A DNA stretch of 38,148 bases. Origin: Streptomyces aureus. GTDB lineage: Bacteria > Actinomycetota > Actinomycetes > Streptomycetales > Streptomycetaceae. The notes beneath the pieces were generated by a model. It ran no database searches. It was not told the origin of the DNA and worked only from the letters and a program-made list of their open reading frames with translations. Numbering within the stretch: the stretch's first letter is position 1; every line of letters begins with the position of its first letter. Below, piece by piece: positions 8,839 through 16,905 of this stretch. The translations under genes and the position numbers were made by a program. The stretch lies in NCBI RefSeq assembly GCF_001418135.1, contig NZ_LIPQ01000351.1:1-38148 (forward strand), in the 5' to 3' direction.

Positions 8839-9342
8839 ATGTCCGAACTCATCGTCCTCGGCTACGACGATCGCGCCGTCGCGAACAGGGTCTTCGCCGA
8901 GGTGCAGAAGCTCGCGGACAGCCATGCGATCGAGCTGACCGGACTCGCCGTCGTCTCGGTCGACGCGGAGGGCAAGACCCATGTGGACACCCCGGCGAGG
9001 AGGAAGGGGGAGGCCGCCCTCTCGGCCACCGCGGGCGCCCTCTGGGGCATGGTCTTCGGCATGATCATCCTCACGCCGGGGCTCGGCGTGGTGGGCGCCG
9101 CCGTCGGCGGACTCATCGGCAAGCTGAACCAGATGGGTGTCGACAACAAGTTCCGCGACAAGGTCCAGTCGCTGCTGACACCCGGTTCGTCCGCCGTCGT
9201 GGTCATGGCGTCGAAGGTCAGCGAGGACAAGTTCGCCGCGGCCGTGGAGCAGTTCGGCGGGACCGTGCTCAAGACCTCGCTGTCGGAGGAGAGCGAGCGG
9301 GAGCTCGCCGAGCAGCTGGCGGGCCCCGACCCGACCGGCTGA
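8839..9342 (+). CDS. DUF1269 family membrane protein (copy 2)
   Basis: A 167-residue paralogue of the protein encoded at 6417-6905. Shared blocks include LIV(I/L)GYDD, GLAVVSVDA, THVDT, a Gly-rich hydrophobic hairpin (about 65-100) and GTVLKTSLS followed by ELAEQLAG at the end. CAGGAGGAGAGCCGT precedes the ATG, giving an ideal ribosome-binding site, 29 bases after the lipoprotein stop. Having two divergent copies flank the baeRF3 and lipoprotein genes suggests tandem duplication followed by insertion or specialisation, perhaps to form hetero-oligomers through the glycine zipper (inference). A bidirectional hairpin follows the stop codon. Confidence 0.88.
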   Translation: MSELIVLGYDDRAVANRVFAEVQKLADSHAIELTGLAVVSVDAEGKTHVDTPARRKGEAALSATAGALWGMVFGMIILTPGLGVVGAAVGGLIGKLNQMGVDNKFRDKVQSLLTPGSSAVVVMASKVSEDKFAAAVEQFGGTVLKTSLSEESERELAEQLAGPDPTG

Positions 9343-9358
9343 CCCGCCCGCCACGCGC

Positions 9359-9392
9359 CGGACCGGCCACCCCTCCACGGGGGGCCGGTCCG
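9359..9392. terminator. Bidirectional hairpin between convergent genes
   Basis: CGGACCGGCC (9359-9368) pairs with GGCCGGTCCG (9383-9392), extended inward by CCCC/GGGG past a bulged A, with a five-base loop. It lies between the DUF1269 stop at 9342 and the arcA stop at 9403, so it can serve both. Confidence 0.75.
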
Positions 9393-9402
9393 TTCGCGCG
9401 TG

Positions 9403-10665
9403 TCAGAACTCGACCGCGTCCCGGATCAGCGGGCAGGTCATGCAGTGGCCGCCGCCGCGACCCCGGCCCAGCTCGGCGCCCACGATGGTGATGACCTCGA
9501 CGCCCGCCTTGCGCAGCAGCGTGTTGGTCTGGGTGTTGCGGTCGTACGTGAAGACGACGCCGGGTTCGAGGGCGACGGCGTTGTTGCCGCTGTCCCACTG
9601 CTGCCGCTCGGAGGCGTACACGTCGCCGCCGGTCTCGATGACCTGGAGCCTCGGCAGACCGAGGCCCTTGGCGACCACGTCCACGAACGGGGTGCCGCCC
9701 TCGTCGGTGATGTCCACGCCGGGGGCGTTGTCGCCCGGCCGCAGGGTGAAGGTGTGGACCGAGTCCATGATCTTCGGGTAGAGCGTGACGATGTCCCGGT
9801 CGGCGAAGGTGAAGACGGTGTCCAGGTGCATCGCGGAACGCAGCTTCGGCATGCCCGCGACGATGACCCGGTCGGCCGCGCCGTTCTCGAACAGCGAGGC
9901 GGCGACCTGGGTGATGGCCTGCCGGGAGGTGCGTTCGCTCATGCCCATGAGGACCACGCCGTTGCCGACGGGCATGATGTCGCCGCCCTCGAAGGTGGCC
10001 TGGCCCCAGTCCCGCTCGGGGTCGCCCCACCAGACGGCGGCGTCCTTGTAGTCGGGGTGGAAGGTGTAGATCGCCTTCATGAGCAGGGTCTCGCCGTGCC
10101 GCGCCGGCCAGTACAGCGGGTTGAGCGTCACGCCGCCGTACAGCCAGCAGGTGGTGTCGCGGGTGTAGAGCGTGTTCGGCAGCGGCGGCATCAGGTACTC
10201 GCGTACCCCGGTGGCCTCGCGGGCCAGGGAGAGGTACCCGGAACGGAACGCGTCGGGCAGGTCGGCCGTCGACAGGCCGCCGATCAGGTACTCGGCCAGA
10301 TCGCGGGCCGCGACGGAGTCCAGGAAGGCGCGGGTGTCGTCGATCAGGCCAAGGCCCACCTCATTGGCGATGATCTTCCGGTCGAGGAGCCAGGCGCGCG
10401 CCTCGGGGATCGCCATCGTCTCGGTGAGCAGATGATGCAGCTCCACGACCTCGACGCCCCGCTGGGTCAGCTTGTTGACGAAATCGGCGTGGTCGCGCTG
10501 GGCGTTCTCCACCCACATCACGTCGTCGAACAGCAGGTCGTCCGAGTTGCTCGGGGTCAGCCGGCGGTGGGCGAGCCCCGGGGAGCAGACAAGGACCTTG
10601 CGGAGTCGTCCGACCTCGGAGTACACGCCGAGCGCGGGCTTGGCGGAAGCGTCGTTGCTGGTCAT
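9403..10665 (-). CDS. arcA: Arginine deiminase
   Basis: A 420-residue cytoplasmic enzyme that hydrolyses L-arginine to citrulline and ammonia, the first step of the arginine deiminase pathway. The length is normal for the family. Seen: the opening [22 protein letters not shown] at 167-170, FEGGDI at 225-230, the catalytic His in MHLDTVF (His280) and the nucleophile Cys408 in [14 protein letters not shown] close to the C-terminus. The ATG at 10665 follows AAAGG. It lies 59 bases downstream of the antiporter gene on the same strand, forming an arcD-arcA operon. Ornithine carbamoyltransferase and carbamate kinase genes are not in the window, so ATP recovery from citrulline would depend on genes elsewhere. 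Confidence 0.96.
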   Translation of the reverse strand: MTSNDASAKPALGVYSEVGRLRKVLVCSPGLAHRRLTPSNSDDLLFDDVMWVENAQRDHADFVNKLTQRGVEVVELHHLLTETMAIPEARAWLLDRKIIANEVGLGLIDDTRAFLDSVAARDLAEYLIGGLSTADLPDAFRSGYLSLAREATGVREYLMPPLPNTLYTRDTTCWLYGGVTLNPLYWPARHGETLLMKAIYTFHPDYKDAAVWWGDPERDWGQATFEGGDIMPVGNGVVLMGMSERTSRQAITQVAASLFENGAADRVIVAGMPKLRSAMHLDTVFTFADRDIVTLYPKIMDSVHTFTLRPGDNAPGVDITDEGGTPFVDVVAKGLGLPRLQVIETGGDVYASERQQWDSGNNAVALEPGVVFTYDRNTQTNTLLRKAGVEVITIVGAELGRGRGGGHCMTCPLIRDAVEF

Positions 10666-10724
10666 GCGGGGCCTTTCGGTACGAGGTGACGAGGGAGACG
10701 GGTCGGAGGGCGACGAGGGCCTGC

Positions 10725-12185
10725 TCAGAGGCTGATCCAGCCGGCTGCCAGGGCCACGACGCCCATGACGGCGCCGGCGATCGAGACGACGAGGATCACC
10801 AGCTCGCGCGGGGAGAAGAGCTGTCTGCGCTGCTCGCGCCGGGCCTTGACGAACAGGAAGGTCGCGGGGGCGTAGATGATGAAGGAGACCAGGACGAACT
10901 TGAGCCCGGCCGCGAACAGCAGGAACGCCGTGTACACCGTGGCGAGGACGGCCATGACCAACTCGCCCCGGGTGCTCCGGCCCGTCACCTTCTCCCGCTC
11001 GGGTCCCACCGCGATCTTCACCGCGAACGCGGCGGCGAGCAGGAACGGGATCAGGCTGAGCGCGCTGGTCAGGTCGAGGGCGAAGTTGAAGGCGTCGTCG
11101 GAGAACGCCGTGACGACGAGGACGACCTGGCTGAGGGCCGTGGTCATCAGCAGGGCCGGCACGGGGACGTCGTCGCCGCTGGAGCGCCCCAGGAAGCGCG
11201 GCATGTCCTCGTCCTTGGCCGCCACGAAGAGCACCTCGGCCGCCATCAGGGTCCAGGCGAGATAGGCGCCGAGGACGGAGATGATGAGGCCGACGCTGAC
11301 GAAGACCTTGCCCCAGGTGCCGACGGCCGCCTCCAGGACCCCCGCCATCGAGGGCTGCCGCAGCTCGGCGATCTCGCCCATCGGCAGGATGCCGTACGAC
11401 ACGATGGTCACCGAGGCGAAGACGGCGAAGACGCTGAGGAAGCCCAGGATCGTCGCCCGGCCCACGTCCTCGCGGCGCTTGGCGTGGCGGGAGTAGACGC
11501 TGGCGCCCTCGACCCCGAGGAAGACGAACACGGTGGCGAGCATGGTGCCGCGGACCTGGCTGAACAGCGAGCCGGCGTAGTCGGCGCCACCCCAGTTCTC
11601 CGCGAAGACGGACGTGTCGAGACAGAACAGGGCCAGGATGACGAAGACGATGATGGGCACGACCTTGGCCACCGTCACGATCCGGTTGATCGCGGCGGCC
11701 TCCTTCACCCCGCGCCGGATGAGCAGGAAGAACGCCCACAGCCCGGCCGAGGACAGGATGATCGCGAGGGCCGTGTCGCCGTCACCGAGGGCCGGCCAGA
11801 TCGCGCCGATCGTCGACATGATGAGCACCCAGTACGTCACATTGCCGACGCAGGCGCTCGCCCAGTAGCCGAACGCAGAGAAGAAGCCCAGGTACTCGCC
11901 GAAACCGGCCTTCGCGTACGCGTAGACACCGGCGTCCAGGTCCGGTCGGCGCACCGCGAGCGCCTGGAAGACGAAGGCGAGCATCAGCATGCCGAAGCCC
12001 GCGATCGCCCAGGCGATCAGCGCGCCCGCGACCCCCGTCTCCTGCGCGAACCGGCGGGGCAGCGAGAAGACGCCGGCGCCGACCATGGAGCCGACGACCA
12101 TCGCGGTGAGCGTGACGAGCGTCAGTTTGGCCGTCGGCGGGGACCCGGCGGTGGTGGCGTGTGTTCCGGTATCAGCGTTGGACAT
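10725..12185 (-). CDS. arcD: Arginine/ornithine (basic amino acid) antiporter, APC superfamily
   Basis: A 486-residue integral membrane transporter with about 12 helices, expected to exchange arginine for ornithine or another basic amino acid. Seen: TM1 [21 protein letters not shown] with the GxGxF-type substrate-binding break of APC transporters, [20 protein letters not shown] in the first third, [21 protein letters not shown] in the middle, and the [17 protein letters not shown] loop before the last helix. The ATG at 12185 follows GAGGTAGGTC. The gene directly precedes arcA, which supports the substrate assignment. A possible small gene ends 14 bases inside its start. Confidence 0.93.
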   Translation of the reverse strand: MSNADTGTHATTAGSPPTAKLTLVTLTAMVVGSMVGAGVFSLPRRFAQETGVAGALIAWAIAGFGMLMLAFVFQALAVRRPDLDAGVYAYAKAGFGEYLGFFSAFGYWASACVGNVTYWVLIMSTIGAIWPALGDGDTALAIILSSAGLWAFFLLIRRGVKEAAAINRIVTVAKVVPIIVFVILALFCLDTSVFAENWGGADYAGSLFSQVRGTMLATVFVFLGVEGASVYSRHAKRREDVGRATILGFLSVFAVFASVTIVSYGILPMGEIAELRQPSMAGVLEAAVGTWGKVFVSVGLIISVLGAYLAWTLMAAEVLFVAAKDEDMPRFLGRSSGDDVPVPALLMTTALSQVVLVVTAFSDDAFNFALDLTSALSLIPFLLAAAFAVKIAVGPEREKVTGRSTRGELVMAVLATVYTAFLLFAAGLKFVLVSFIIYAPATFLFVKARREQRRQLFSPRELVILVVSIAGAVMGVVALAAGWISL

Positions 12186-12357
12186 GACCTACCTCGAGGG
12201 CGACTCGGTGGGGTCCCCGGGAGGGCTCGGTCCTCTCGATCTTCGCGATCTCGAAGCCGGTGACGCCGCGGGGGACGCTGAGCGGGGAACCGACCGGAGC
12301 GGCCTGCGACGGTTCCCGTGGGGTTCGTTCGTCTTCGGCGGGTTCGCCGGCCTGCAT
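12172..12357 (-). CDS. Candidate small protein (61 aa) overlapping the start of arcD
   Basis: An open frame from an ATG at 12357, preceded by AAGGGGTGGGC, to a TGA at 12172, overlapping the arcD start by 14 bases. The first part is Glu/Pro-rich; the second (GVTGFEIAKIERTEP) has nearly all third codon positions G or C, as expected for real coding sequence here. The overlap would allow translational coupling with arcD. I do not recognise the protein. It could be a small regulator of the transporter, a leader, or a chance open frame. Confidence 0.4.
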   Translation of the reverse strand: MQAGEPAEDERTPREPSQAAPVGSPLSVPRGVTGFEIAKIERTEPSRGPHRVALEVGHVQR

Positions 12358-12482
12358 GCCCACCCCTTGAAGCGACGAGAGATGACTGGAAGCCGAATCT
12401 AGCCGGAGTGGACCGTTTTGTCTCAATGGATGACTGTTTGCGCCCTTGAGTAAAGGTGCGCAGACGCCCCGTCAGGGACGGG

Positions 12483-12629
12483 TCGAACGTTGACGCGGTT
12501 CTCGAACCGGAAGTGGACACGTGGGCGGTTCGACCCATGGGCTCTCGGCCACATGGCCCGAATGCCGCAGATCGCCGGGTTAAACCTCGAACAGAGCAAG
12601 ATCGCCGCTTCGAGGTAATGCCTTCGAAC
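12483..12629. promoter_or_regulatory. Cluster of five TCGAAC motifs in the arcD / encapsulin divergent region
   Basis: TCGAAC occurs at 12483-12488, 12502-12507, 12587-12592 and 12624-12629, and as its complement GTTCGA at 12528-12533. Five exact copies of this AT-containing hexamer in under 150 bases is far above chance at this base composition. Two lie in a small inverted repeat (CGGTTC-TC-GAACCG at 12496-12509). TCGAAC is the half-site of the actinobacterial SOS (LexA) box, but no full TCGAAC-N4-GTTCGA is present. A binding region for an unidentified regulator is likely. The rest of the 12358-12693 gap shows no other gene. Confidence 0.4.
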
Positions 12630-12693
12630 CGATGGGGTGTGCCGGGGTCACCGGCCGTTACTGTTCCCCGGGATCTGGACGGATTCCCAGAGA

Positions 12694-12775
12694 TTCACCC
12701 CTCTTTCTCCCCTTTTCTCTGCTTTCCCCTGCTTTCCCCGTCTTCACTGCCTTCTCGTTTCCTCCTCTTTCACTG
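12694..12775 (+). other. Pyrimidine-rich tract upstream of the encapsulin gene
   Basis: About 82 bases that are close to 90 percent C and T on the plus strand, with several CTTT and TTTCCCC runs, ending about 55 bases before the encapsulin start. It is unlike any other stretch in the window and would be an unstructured mRNA leader if transcribed rightward, or a purine tract if transcribed leftward. Confidence 0.7.
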
Positions 12776-12828
12776 ACCGGGGCACCCGTGCGCCGGTCAC
12801 CACCCCCCTGCGAAGGAGAGCCCGCCCC

Positions 12829-14238
12829 ATGAGCGTCGACACGAGCCCGGAAGCACAGCAGGACACGCCGAAGCAGTCCAGCCTCAGTACCGCCGCTGCC
12901 CGGAACCTCGCCACCACGACCAAGTCCGCCCCGCAGATGCAGGAGATCAGCTCCCGCTGGCTGCTGCGGATGCTCCCCTGGGTCGAGACCAAGGGCGGTG
13001 CCTACCGGGTCAACCGCCGGCTGAGCTACACCGTCGGGGACGGGCGCATCGAGTTCGTCCAGGACGGGGCACGCGTCCGGGTGATCCCCCGTGAGCTCGG
13101 CGAGCTCGCCCTGCTGCGCGGCTTCGAGGACGAGGAGGTGCTGAACGCGCTGGCCGGCCGGTGCGTCCAGCGCGACTTCGGCGCGGGCGAGGTACTGGTG
13201 ACGCGCGGCACCCCCGCCGAGGAGATCCACCTCGTCGCCCACGGACGCATCAACCAGACCTCCCTCGGCAAGTACGACGACGAGGTGGCCGTCGCGGTGC
13301 TCGCCGACGGCGACCGCTTCGGAGAGAACGCCCTTCTGGACGCCGACGCCCGATGGGACTACACCGCCACCGCCGAGACCGCCGGCACGCTGCTCACCCT
13401 CTCCCGCGCCGAGTTCGCCGCGGTGCTCGCCTCGTCATCGGCCCTCCAGGCCCACATCGAGGCGTTCAGCTCGCTCCCGCTGCAGCGCCAGAACAAGCAC
13501 GGTGAGGCCGAGATCGCGATGTCGGCCGGTCACACCGGCGAGATCGCGCTGCCGGGCGCCTTCGTCGACTACGAGCTCAAGCCGCGCGAGTACGAACTCT
13601 CCGTCGCGCAGACCGTCCTGCGGGTCCACACCAGGGTCGCCGACCTCTACAACGGGCCGATGAACCAGACCGAGGAGCAGCTCAGGCTCACCATCGAGGC
13701 GCTGCGCGAGCGCCAGGAGCACGAGCTGATCAACAACCGGGAGTTCGGCCTGCTCCACAACGCCGACTTCAAGCAGCGGATCCAGACCCACTCCGGCCCG
13801 CCCACCCCGGACGACCTCGACGAGCTCCTCTGCCGCCGCCGCGGCACCAAGCTCTTCCTCGCCCACCCCCGGACGATCGCCGCGATCGGCCGTGAGTGGA
13901 ACGCCCGCGGCCTCAACCCGGGCACCGTCGACCTCGACGGCCAGCAGGTCTTGAGCTGGCGGGGCGTCCCGCTGCTGCCCTGCAACAAGATCCCGATCAC
14001 CAAGGAGAACACCAGCTCGATCCTCGCGATGCGCCTCGGCGAGGACAACCAGGGCGTCATCGGCCTCCGCCAGACCGGTCTTCCGGAGGAGTACGAGCCC
14101 GGCCTCTCGGTGCGCTTCATGGGCATCAGCGAGCAGGCGATCATGTCGTACCTCGTCACCACGTACTACTCCGCCGCCATCCTCGTGCCGAACGCGCTGG
14201 GCGTGCTGGAGAACGTGGAGATCGCCCGCCGGCACTAG
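12829..14238 (+). CDS. Family 2B encapsulin nanocompartment shell protein (with cNMP-binding-like domain)
   Basis: A 469-residue HK97-fold shell protein predicted to self-assemble into a protein nanocompartment. The ATG at 12829 follows GAAGGAG. Domain order: an extended N-terminal arm (1-40), [24 protein letters not shown] (41-64), typical of family 2 encapsulins, an inserted cyclic-nucleotide-binding-like beta-barrel (about 95-215), and the rest of the HK97 shell fold (about 240-469), including [28 protein letters not shown] and a hydrophobic C-terminal strand. The insert defines subfamily 2B (EshA / nucleotide-binding protein in older annotations). Its phosphate-binding cassette is atypical: [17 protein letters not shown] (164-180) lacks the usual R-x-A-T order, so classic cAMP binding is doubtful. 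The gene leads the 2-MIB operon; known family 2B cargo includes 2-MIB synthase, encoded next. Confidence 0.92.
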   Translation: MSVDTSPEAQQDTPKQSSLSTAAARNLATTTKSAPQMQEISSRWLLRMLPWVETKGGAYRVNRRLSYTVGDGRIEFVQDGARVRVIPRELGELALLRGFEDEEVLNALAGRCVQRDFGAGEVLVTRGTPAEEIHLVAHGRINQTSLGKYDDEVAVAVLADGDRFGENALLDADARWDYTATAETAGTLLTLSRAEFAAVLASSSALQAHIEAFSSLPLQRQNKHGEAEIAMSAGHTGEIALPGAFVDYELKPREYELSVAQTVLRVHTRVADLYNGPMNQTEEQLRLTIEALRERQEHELINNREFGLLHNADFKQRIQTHSGPPTPDDLDELLCRRRGTKLFLAHPRTIAAIGREWNARGLNPGTVDLDGQQVLSWRGVPLLPCNKIPITKENTSSILAMRLGEDNQGVIGLRQTGLPEEYEPGLSVRFMGISEQAIMSYLVTTYYSAAILVPNALGVLENVEIARRH

Positions 14239-14245
14239 GGGGTGT

Positions 14246-14386
14246 CTTGCCGATCATGCCGGGCTCGCGGCGTCTGGTGCCGCACCTCGCCGCGTTGTCG
14301 TCGGTCGCCGACGCTCCGCGTCGGCTCCCTCCTCCGCCTTGCGACGCACGGCACCAGACGCCGCTCCCTGATCCGGCCCGATCAAG
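14246..14386. repeat. MITE-like hairpin element between shell and cargo genes
   Basis: A 141-bp element with long imperfect terminal inverted repeats (14246-14282 against 14349-14386). The inner 15 bases, CGGCGTCTGGTGCCG (14268-14282), are perfectly repeated in inverse at 14349-14363. Inside is a second perfect hairpin, GCCGACGC-TCC-GCGTCGGC (14307-14325). I recall near-identical sequences scattered between genes in other Streptomyces genomes, and a partial copy occurs at 6193-6227. It encodes no transposase. Transcribed as part of the operon, it would form a strong structure 8 bases after the encapsulin stop. Confidence 0.7.
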
Positions 14387-14519
14387 CCCGAGTACGTCCA
14401 GTACGAGGACGTGAGCCCGGCACAGCGAGAGCACGCACCTGACGCCCCGGGGCCGCCCGTCGGGCGACGACGGGAGTGCGACGACAGGTCCTGGAGGAGC
14501 TGTCCCGCGGCCGCCACGG

Positions 14520-14562
14520 TCCGGAGCGTCCCGGGTCGGCCGACCGTGCCCGGGACCCCGGA
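14520..14562 (+). promoter_or_regulatory. Hairpin in the leader of the 2-MIB synthase gene
   Basis: TCCGG (14520-14524) and GTCCCGGG (14528-14535) pair with CCCGGGAC (14549-14556) and CCGGA (14558-14562). The loop region contains the perfect palindrome GGTCGGCCGACC (14534-14545). It ends 19 bases before the AAGGAG of the cyclase gene. It could tune read-through, mRNA stability or translation of the cargo relative to the shell. The remaining bases of the 14239-14592 gap show no gene. Confidence 0.45.
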
Positions 14563-14592
14563 CAGCCCACCACCCTCACCAAGGAGTCACGG

Positions 14593-15924
14593 ATGCCCGA
14601 ACCCGGGCCTTCCCCTCTGCAGTCGAGCCTGCCCACCGCCGCCGCCCACTTCGGGCTCCATGTCCTCGGGCGGGCGGCCGGTCCCACCGGGACGGCCGGG
14701 GCAGCCGCTCTCACGGCCGCGGCCGCCGCCGCGACCGGTGCCGGCACCGCGCCCGTGGTCGCTCCCGCGCCCCTGGCCACCACCGCTTCCGTGGTCGCTC
14801 CCGCGTCGCCGGCCGGTGCCGTCGTGACCGCGCCGCCGGTTCCCGGGTTCGTCCTGCCCGGGCCCACCGGCCTCGGCACGGCAGGACTGTCCCTGGCCCG
14901 GCGCGAGGCCGCCCCCGAACTGCCGGAGCCTCCGGCGCCGGTGGAGGGCCGGCCGATCCCGGGCCTCTACTTCCACCCCGTACCCGAACCCGATCCCGTA
15001 CGGGTGGACGAGGTCAGCCGCAGGATCAAGGCCTGGGCGCTGGACGAGGTGCAGCTCTACCCCGAGGACTGGGAGGGCGAGTTCGACGGATTCTCCGTCG
15101 GGCGCTACATGGTCGCCTGCCACCCCGACGCCCCGACCGTCGAGCACCTGATGCTCGCCACGCGCCTGATGGTCGCCGAGAACGCCGTCGACGACTGCTA
15201 CTGCGAGGACCACGGCGGCTCGCCCATCGGCCTCGGCGGCCGCCTGCTCCTCGCGCACACCGCCCTGGACCCGCTCCACACGACGACGGAGTACCAGCCG
15301 CTCTGGGCGGAGTCGCTCCACGCGGACGCCCCCCGGCGCGCCTACCGCTCCGCCATGGAGTACTTCGTCAACCAGTCGACCCCCTCGCAGGCCGACCGGT
15401 TCCGGCACGACATGGCCCGGCTGCACATGGGCTACCTCGCCGAGGCCGCCTGGGCCGAGACGGACCACATGCCGGAGGTGTGGGAGTACCTGGCGATGCG
15501 GCAGTTCAACAACTTCCGCCCCTGCCCCACCATCACCGACACCGTCGGCGGCTACGAACTCCCCGCGGACCTGCACGCCCAGCCGGCCATGCAGCGCGTC
15601 CTCGCGCTCGCCGGGAACGCGACCACCATCGTGAACGACCTGTACTCGTACATGAAGGAACTCGACAGCCCCGGCAAACACCTGAACCTGCCCGTGGTGA
15701 TCGCCGAACGCGAAGGCGTCTCCGACCGCGAGGGCTATCTGAAGGCCGTCGAGGTCCACAACGACCTCATGCGCGACTTCGAGGCCGAGGCCGCCGCCCT
15801 CGCCGCCGCCTGCCCCGTCCCGACCGTGCAGCGCTTCCTGCGGGGCGTGGCCGTGTGGGTCGACGGCAACCACTACTGGCACCAGACCAACACCTATCGC
15901 TACAGCCTGCCCGATTTCTGGTAA
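14593..15924 (+). CDS. 2-Methylisoborneol synthase (terpene cyclase), probable encapsulin cargo
   Basis: A 443-residue class I terpene cyclase that converts 2-methylgeranyl diphosphate to 2-methylisoborneol, the earthy-musty odorant. The ATG at 14593 follows AAGGAG; an upstream in-frame ATG (14476) lacks this and would start inside a structured leader. Seen: a low-complexity Ala/Pro/Gly/Thr N-terminus (1-120), the catalytic fold from about 121, the acidic metal motif ENAVDDCYCED (D200, D201, with E205-D206), the NSE triad NDLYSYMKE (348-356) and the C-terminal motif GNHYWHQTNTYRYSLPDFW. The length matches the Streptomyces coelicolor enzyme (about 440). The disordered N-terminus is the expected cargo-loading region for family 2B encapsulins. 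The gene lies between the shell gene and the methyltransferase that makes its substrate. Confidence 0.95.
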   Translation: MPEPGPSPLQSSLPTAAAHFGLHVLGRAAGPTGTAGAAALTAAAAAATGAGTAPVVAPAPLATTASVVAPASPAGAVVTAPPVPGFVLPGPTGLGTAGLSLARREAAPELPEPPAPVEGRPIPGLYFHPVPEPDPVRVDEVSRRIKAWALDEVQLYPEDWEGEFDGFSVGRYMVACHPDAPTVEHLMLATRLMVAENAVDDCYCEDHGGSPIGLGGRLLLAHTALDPLHTTTEYQPLWAESLHADAPRRAYRSAMEYFVNQSTPSQADRFRHDMARLHMGYLAEAAWAETDHMPEVWEYLAMRQFNNFRPCPTITDTVGGYELPADLHAQPAMQRVLALAGNATTIVNDLYSYMKELDSPGKHLNLPVVIAEREGVSDREGYLKAVEVHNDLMRDFEAEAAALAAACPVPTVQRFLRGVAVWVDGNHYWHQTNTYRYSLPDFW

Positions 15925-15938
15925 GAAATGGATTATCT

Positions 15939-16823
15939 GTGACCAGCACCGAGTACACCACTGTCACCGGCACCTCCGCGTTCGTCCCGTCCCCGGCGAC
16001 GCCGTACCAGGGTGACATCGCCCGTTACTGGAACGACGAGGCCAGGCCCGTGAACCTGCGCCTGGGCGACGTCGACGGGCTCTACCACCACCACTACGGC
16101 ATCGGCGCCGTCGACCACGCCGCCCTCGGGGACAGCGCGGACAGCGAGTACGAGAAGAAGCTGATCACCGAACTGCACCGGCTGGAGTCCGCGCAGGCCG
16201 AGGTCCTCCTCGACAATCTCGGAGCCATCGGGCGTGACGACACGCTCGTGGACGCCGGCTGTGGCCGCGGCGGTTCGAGCGTCATGGCCCACCAGCGCTT
16301 CGGCTGCAAGGTCGAGGGCGTCACCCTTTCCTCCACGCAGGCCGAGTTCGGCAACAAGCGCGCGAAGGAGCTGGGCATCGACGACCACGTCCATGCCCAG
16401 GTCTGCAACATGCTGGACACCCCGTTCGAGAAGGGCAGCATCGCCGCCTCGTGGAACAACGAGTCGAGCATGTACGTCGACCTCGACGACCTCTTCGCCG
16501 AGCACTCCCGCTTCCTCAAGGTCGGCGGCCGCTACGTGACCATCACCGGTTGCTGGAACCCGCGGTACGGCCAGCCCTCGAAGTGGGTCTCCCAGATCAA
16601 CGCGCACTTCGAGTGCAACATCCACTCCCGCCGCGAGTACCTGCGCGCGATGGCCGACAACCGTCTCGTCCCGCAGGCCGTCATCGACCTGACGCCCGAC
16701 ACCCTGCCCTACTGGGAGCTGCGCGCCACGTCCTCCCTCGTCACCGGCATCGAGGAGGCGTTCATCAACTCCTACAAGGACGGCTCGTTCCAGTACGTCC
16801 TGATCGCGGCCGACCGGGTCTGA
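15939..16823 (+). CDS. Geranyl diphosphate 2-C-methyltransferase
   Basis: A 294-residue SAM-dependent methyltransferase that methylates geranyl diphosphate at C2 to supply the 2-MIB synthase. The GTG at 15939 is the only workable start: the nearby ATG at 15929 meets a stop after four codons. Seen: the SAM-binding motif LVDAGCGRGGSS (103-114), YWNDEARPVNLRLGD near the N-terminus, HHHYGIG (50-56), SWNNESSMYVDL for substrate binding and the aromatic C-terminal part. It begins 14 bases after the cyclase stop with a weak ribosome-binding site, suggesting coupling. No N-terminal disordered cargo tail comparable to that of the cyclase is present, so the methyltransferase probably acts outside the shell (inference). 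Confidence 0.95.
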   Translation: MTSTEYTTVTGTSAFVPSPATPYQGDIARYWNDEARPVNLRLGDVDGLYHHHYGIGAVDHAALGDSADSEYEKKLITELHRLESAQAEVLLDNLGAIGRDDTLVDAGCGRGGSSVMAHQRFGCKVEGVTLSSTQAEFGNKRAKELGIDDHVHAQVCNMLDTPFEKGSIAASWNNESSMYVDLDDLFAEHSRFLKVGGRYVTITGCWNPRYGQPSKWVSQINAHFECNIHSRREYLRAMADNRLVPQAVIDLTPDTLPYWELRATSSLVTGIEEAFINSYKDGSFQYVLIAADRV

Positions 16824-16855
16824 TCCGGCTGATCCGGCTGATCCCCTGTGGGCCG

Positions 16856-16891
16856 AAGGGCCCGGTCCGTCGCGCTGCGGACCGGGCCCTT
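16856..16891. terminator. Strong bidirectional terminator hairpin
   Basis: AAGGGCCCGGTCCG (16856-16869) pairs perfectly over 14 bases with CGGACCGGGCCCTT (16878-16891) around an 8-base loop, between the convergent methyltransferase stop (16823) and kinase stop (16906). It closes the 2-MIB operon. Confidence 0.88.
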
Positions 16892-16905
16892 CCGGGCGTT
16901 CCCGC

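Noticed and set aside
12483-12629. A complete LexA (SOS) box
   Set aside because: Only half-sites occur. None of the five TCGAAC copies is followed after four bases by GTTCGA.
14387-14475. Small open frames on both strands around the hairpin element
   Set aside because: They consist of repeat sequence, lack ribosome-binding sites and resemble false genes often called over this dispersed element.
14476-14592. Upstream ATG at 14476 as the start of 2-MIB synthase
   Set aside because: It has no ribosome-binding site and runs through a stable hairpin; the ATG at 14593 has AAGGAG at the right distance and gives the usual length.
15929-15943. ATG at 15929 as the start of the methyltransferase
   Set aside because: It is out of frame and meets a stop after four codons; the GTG at 15939 opens the conserved frame.
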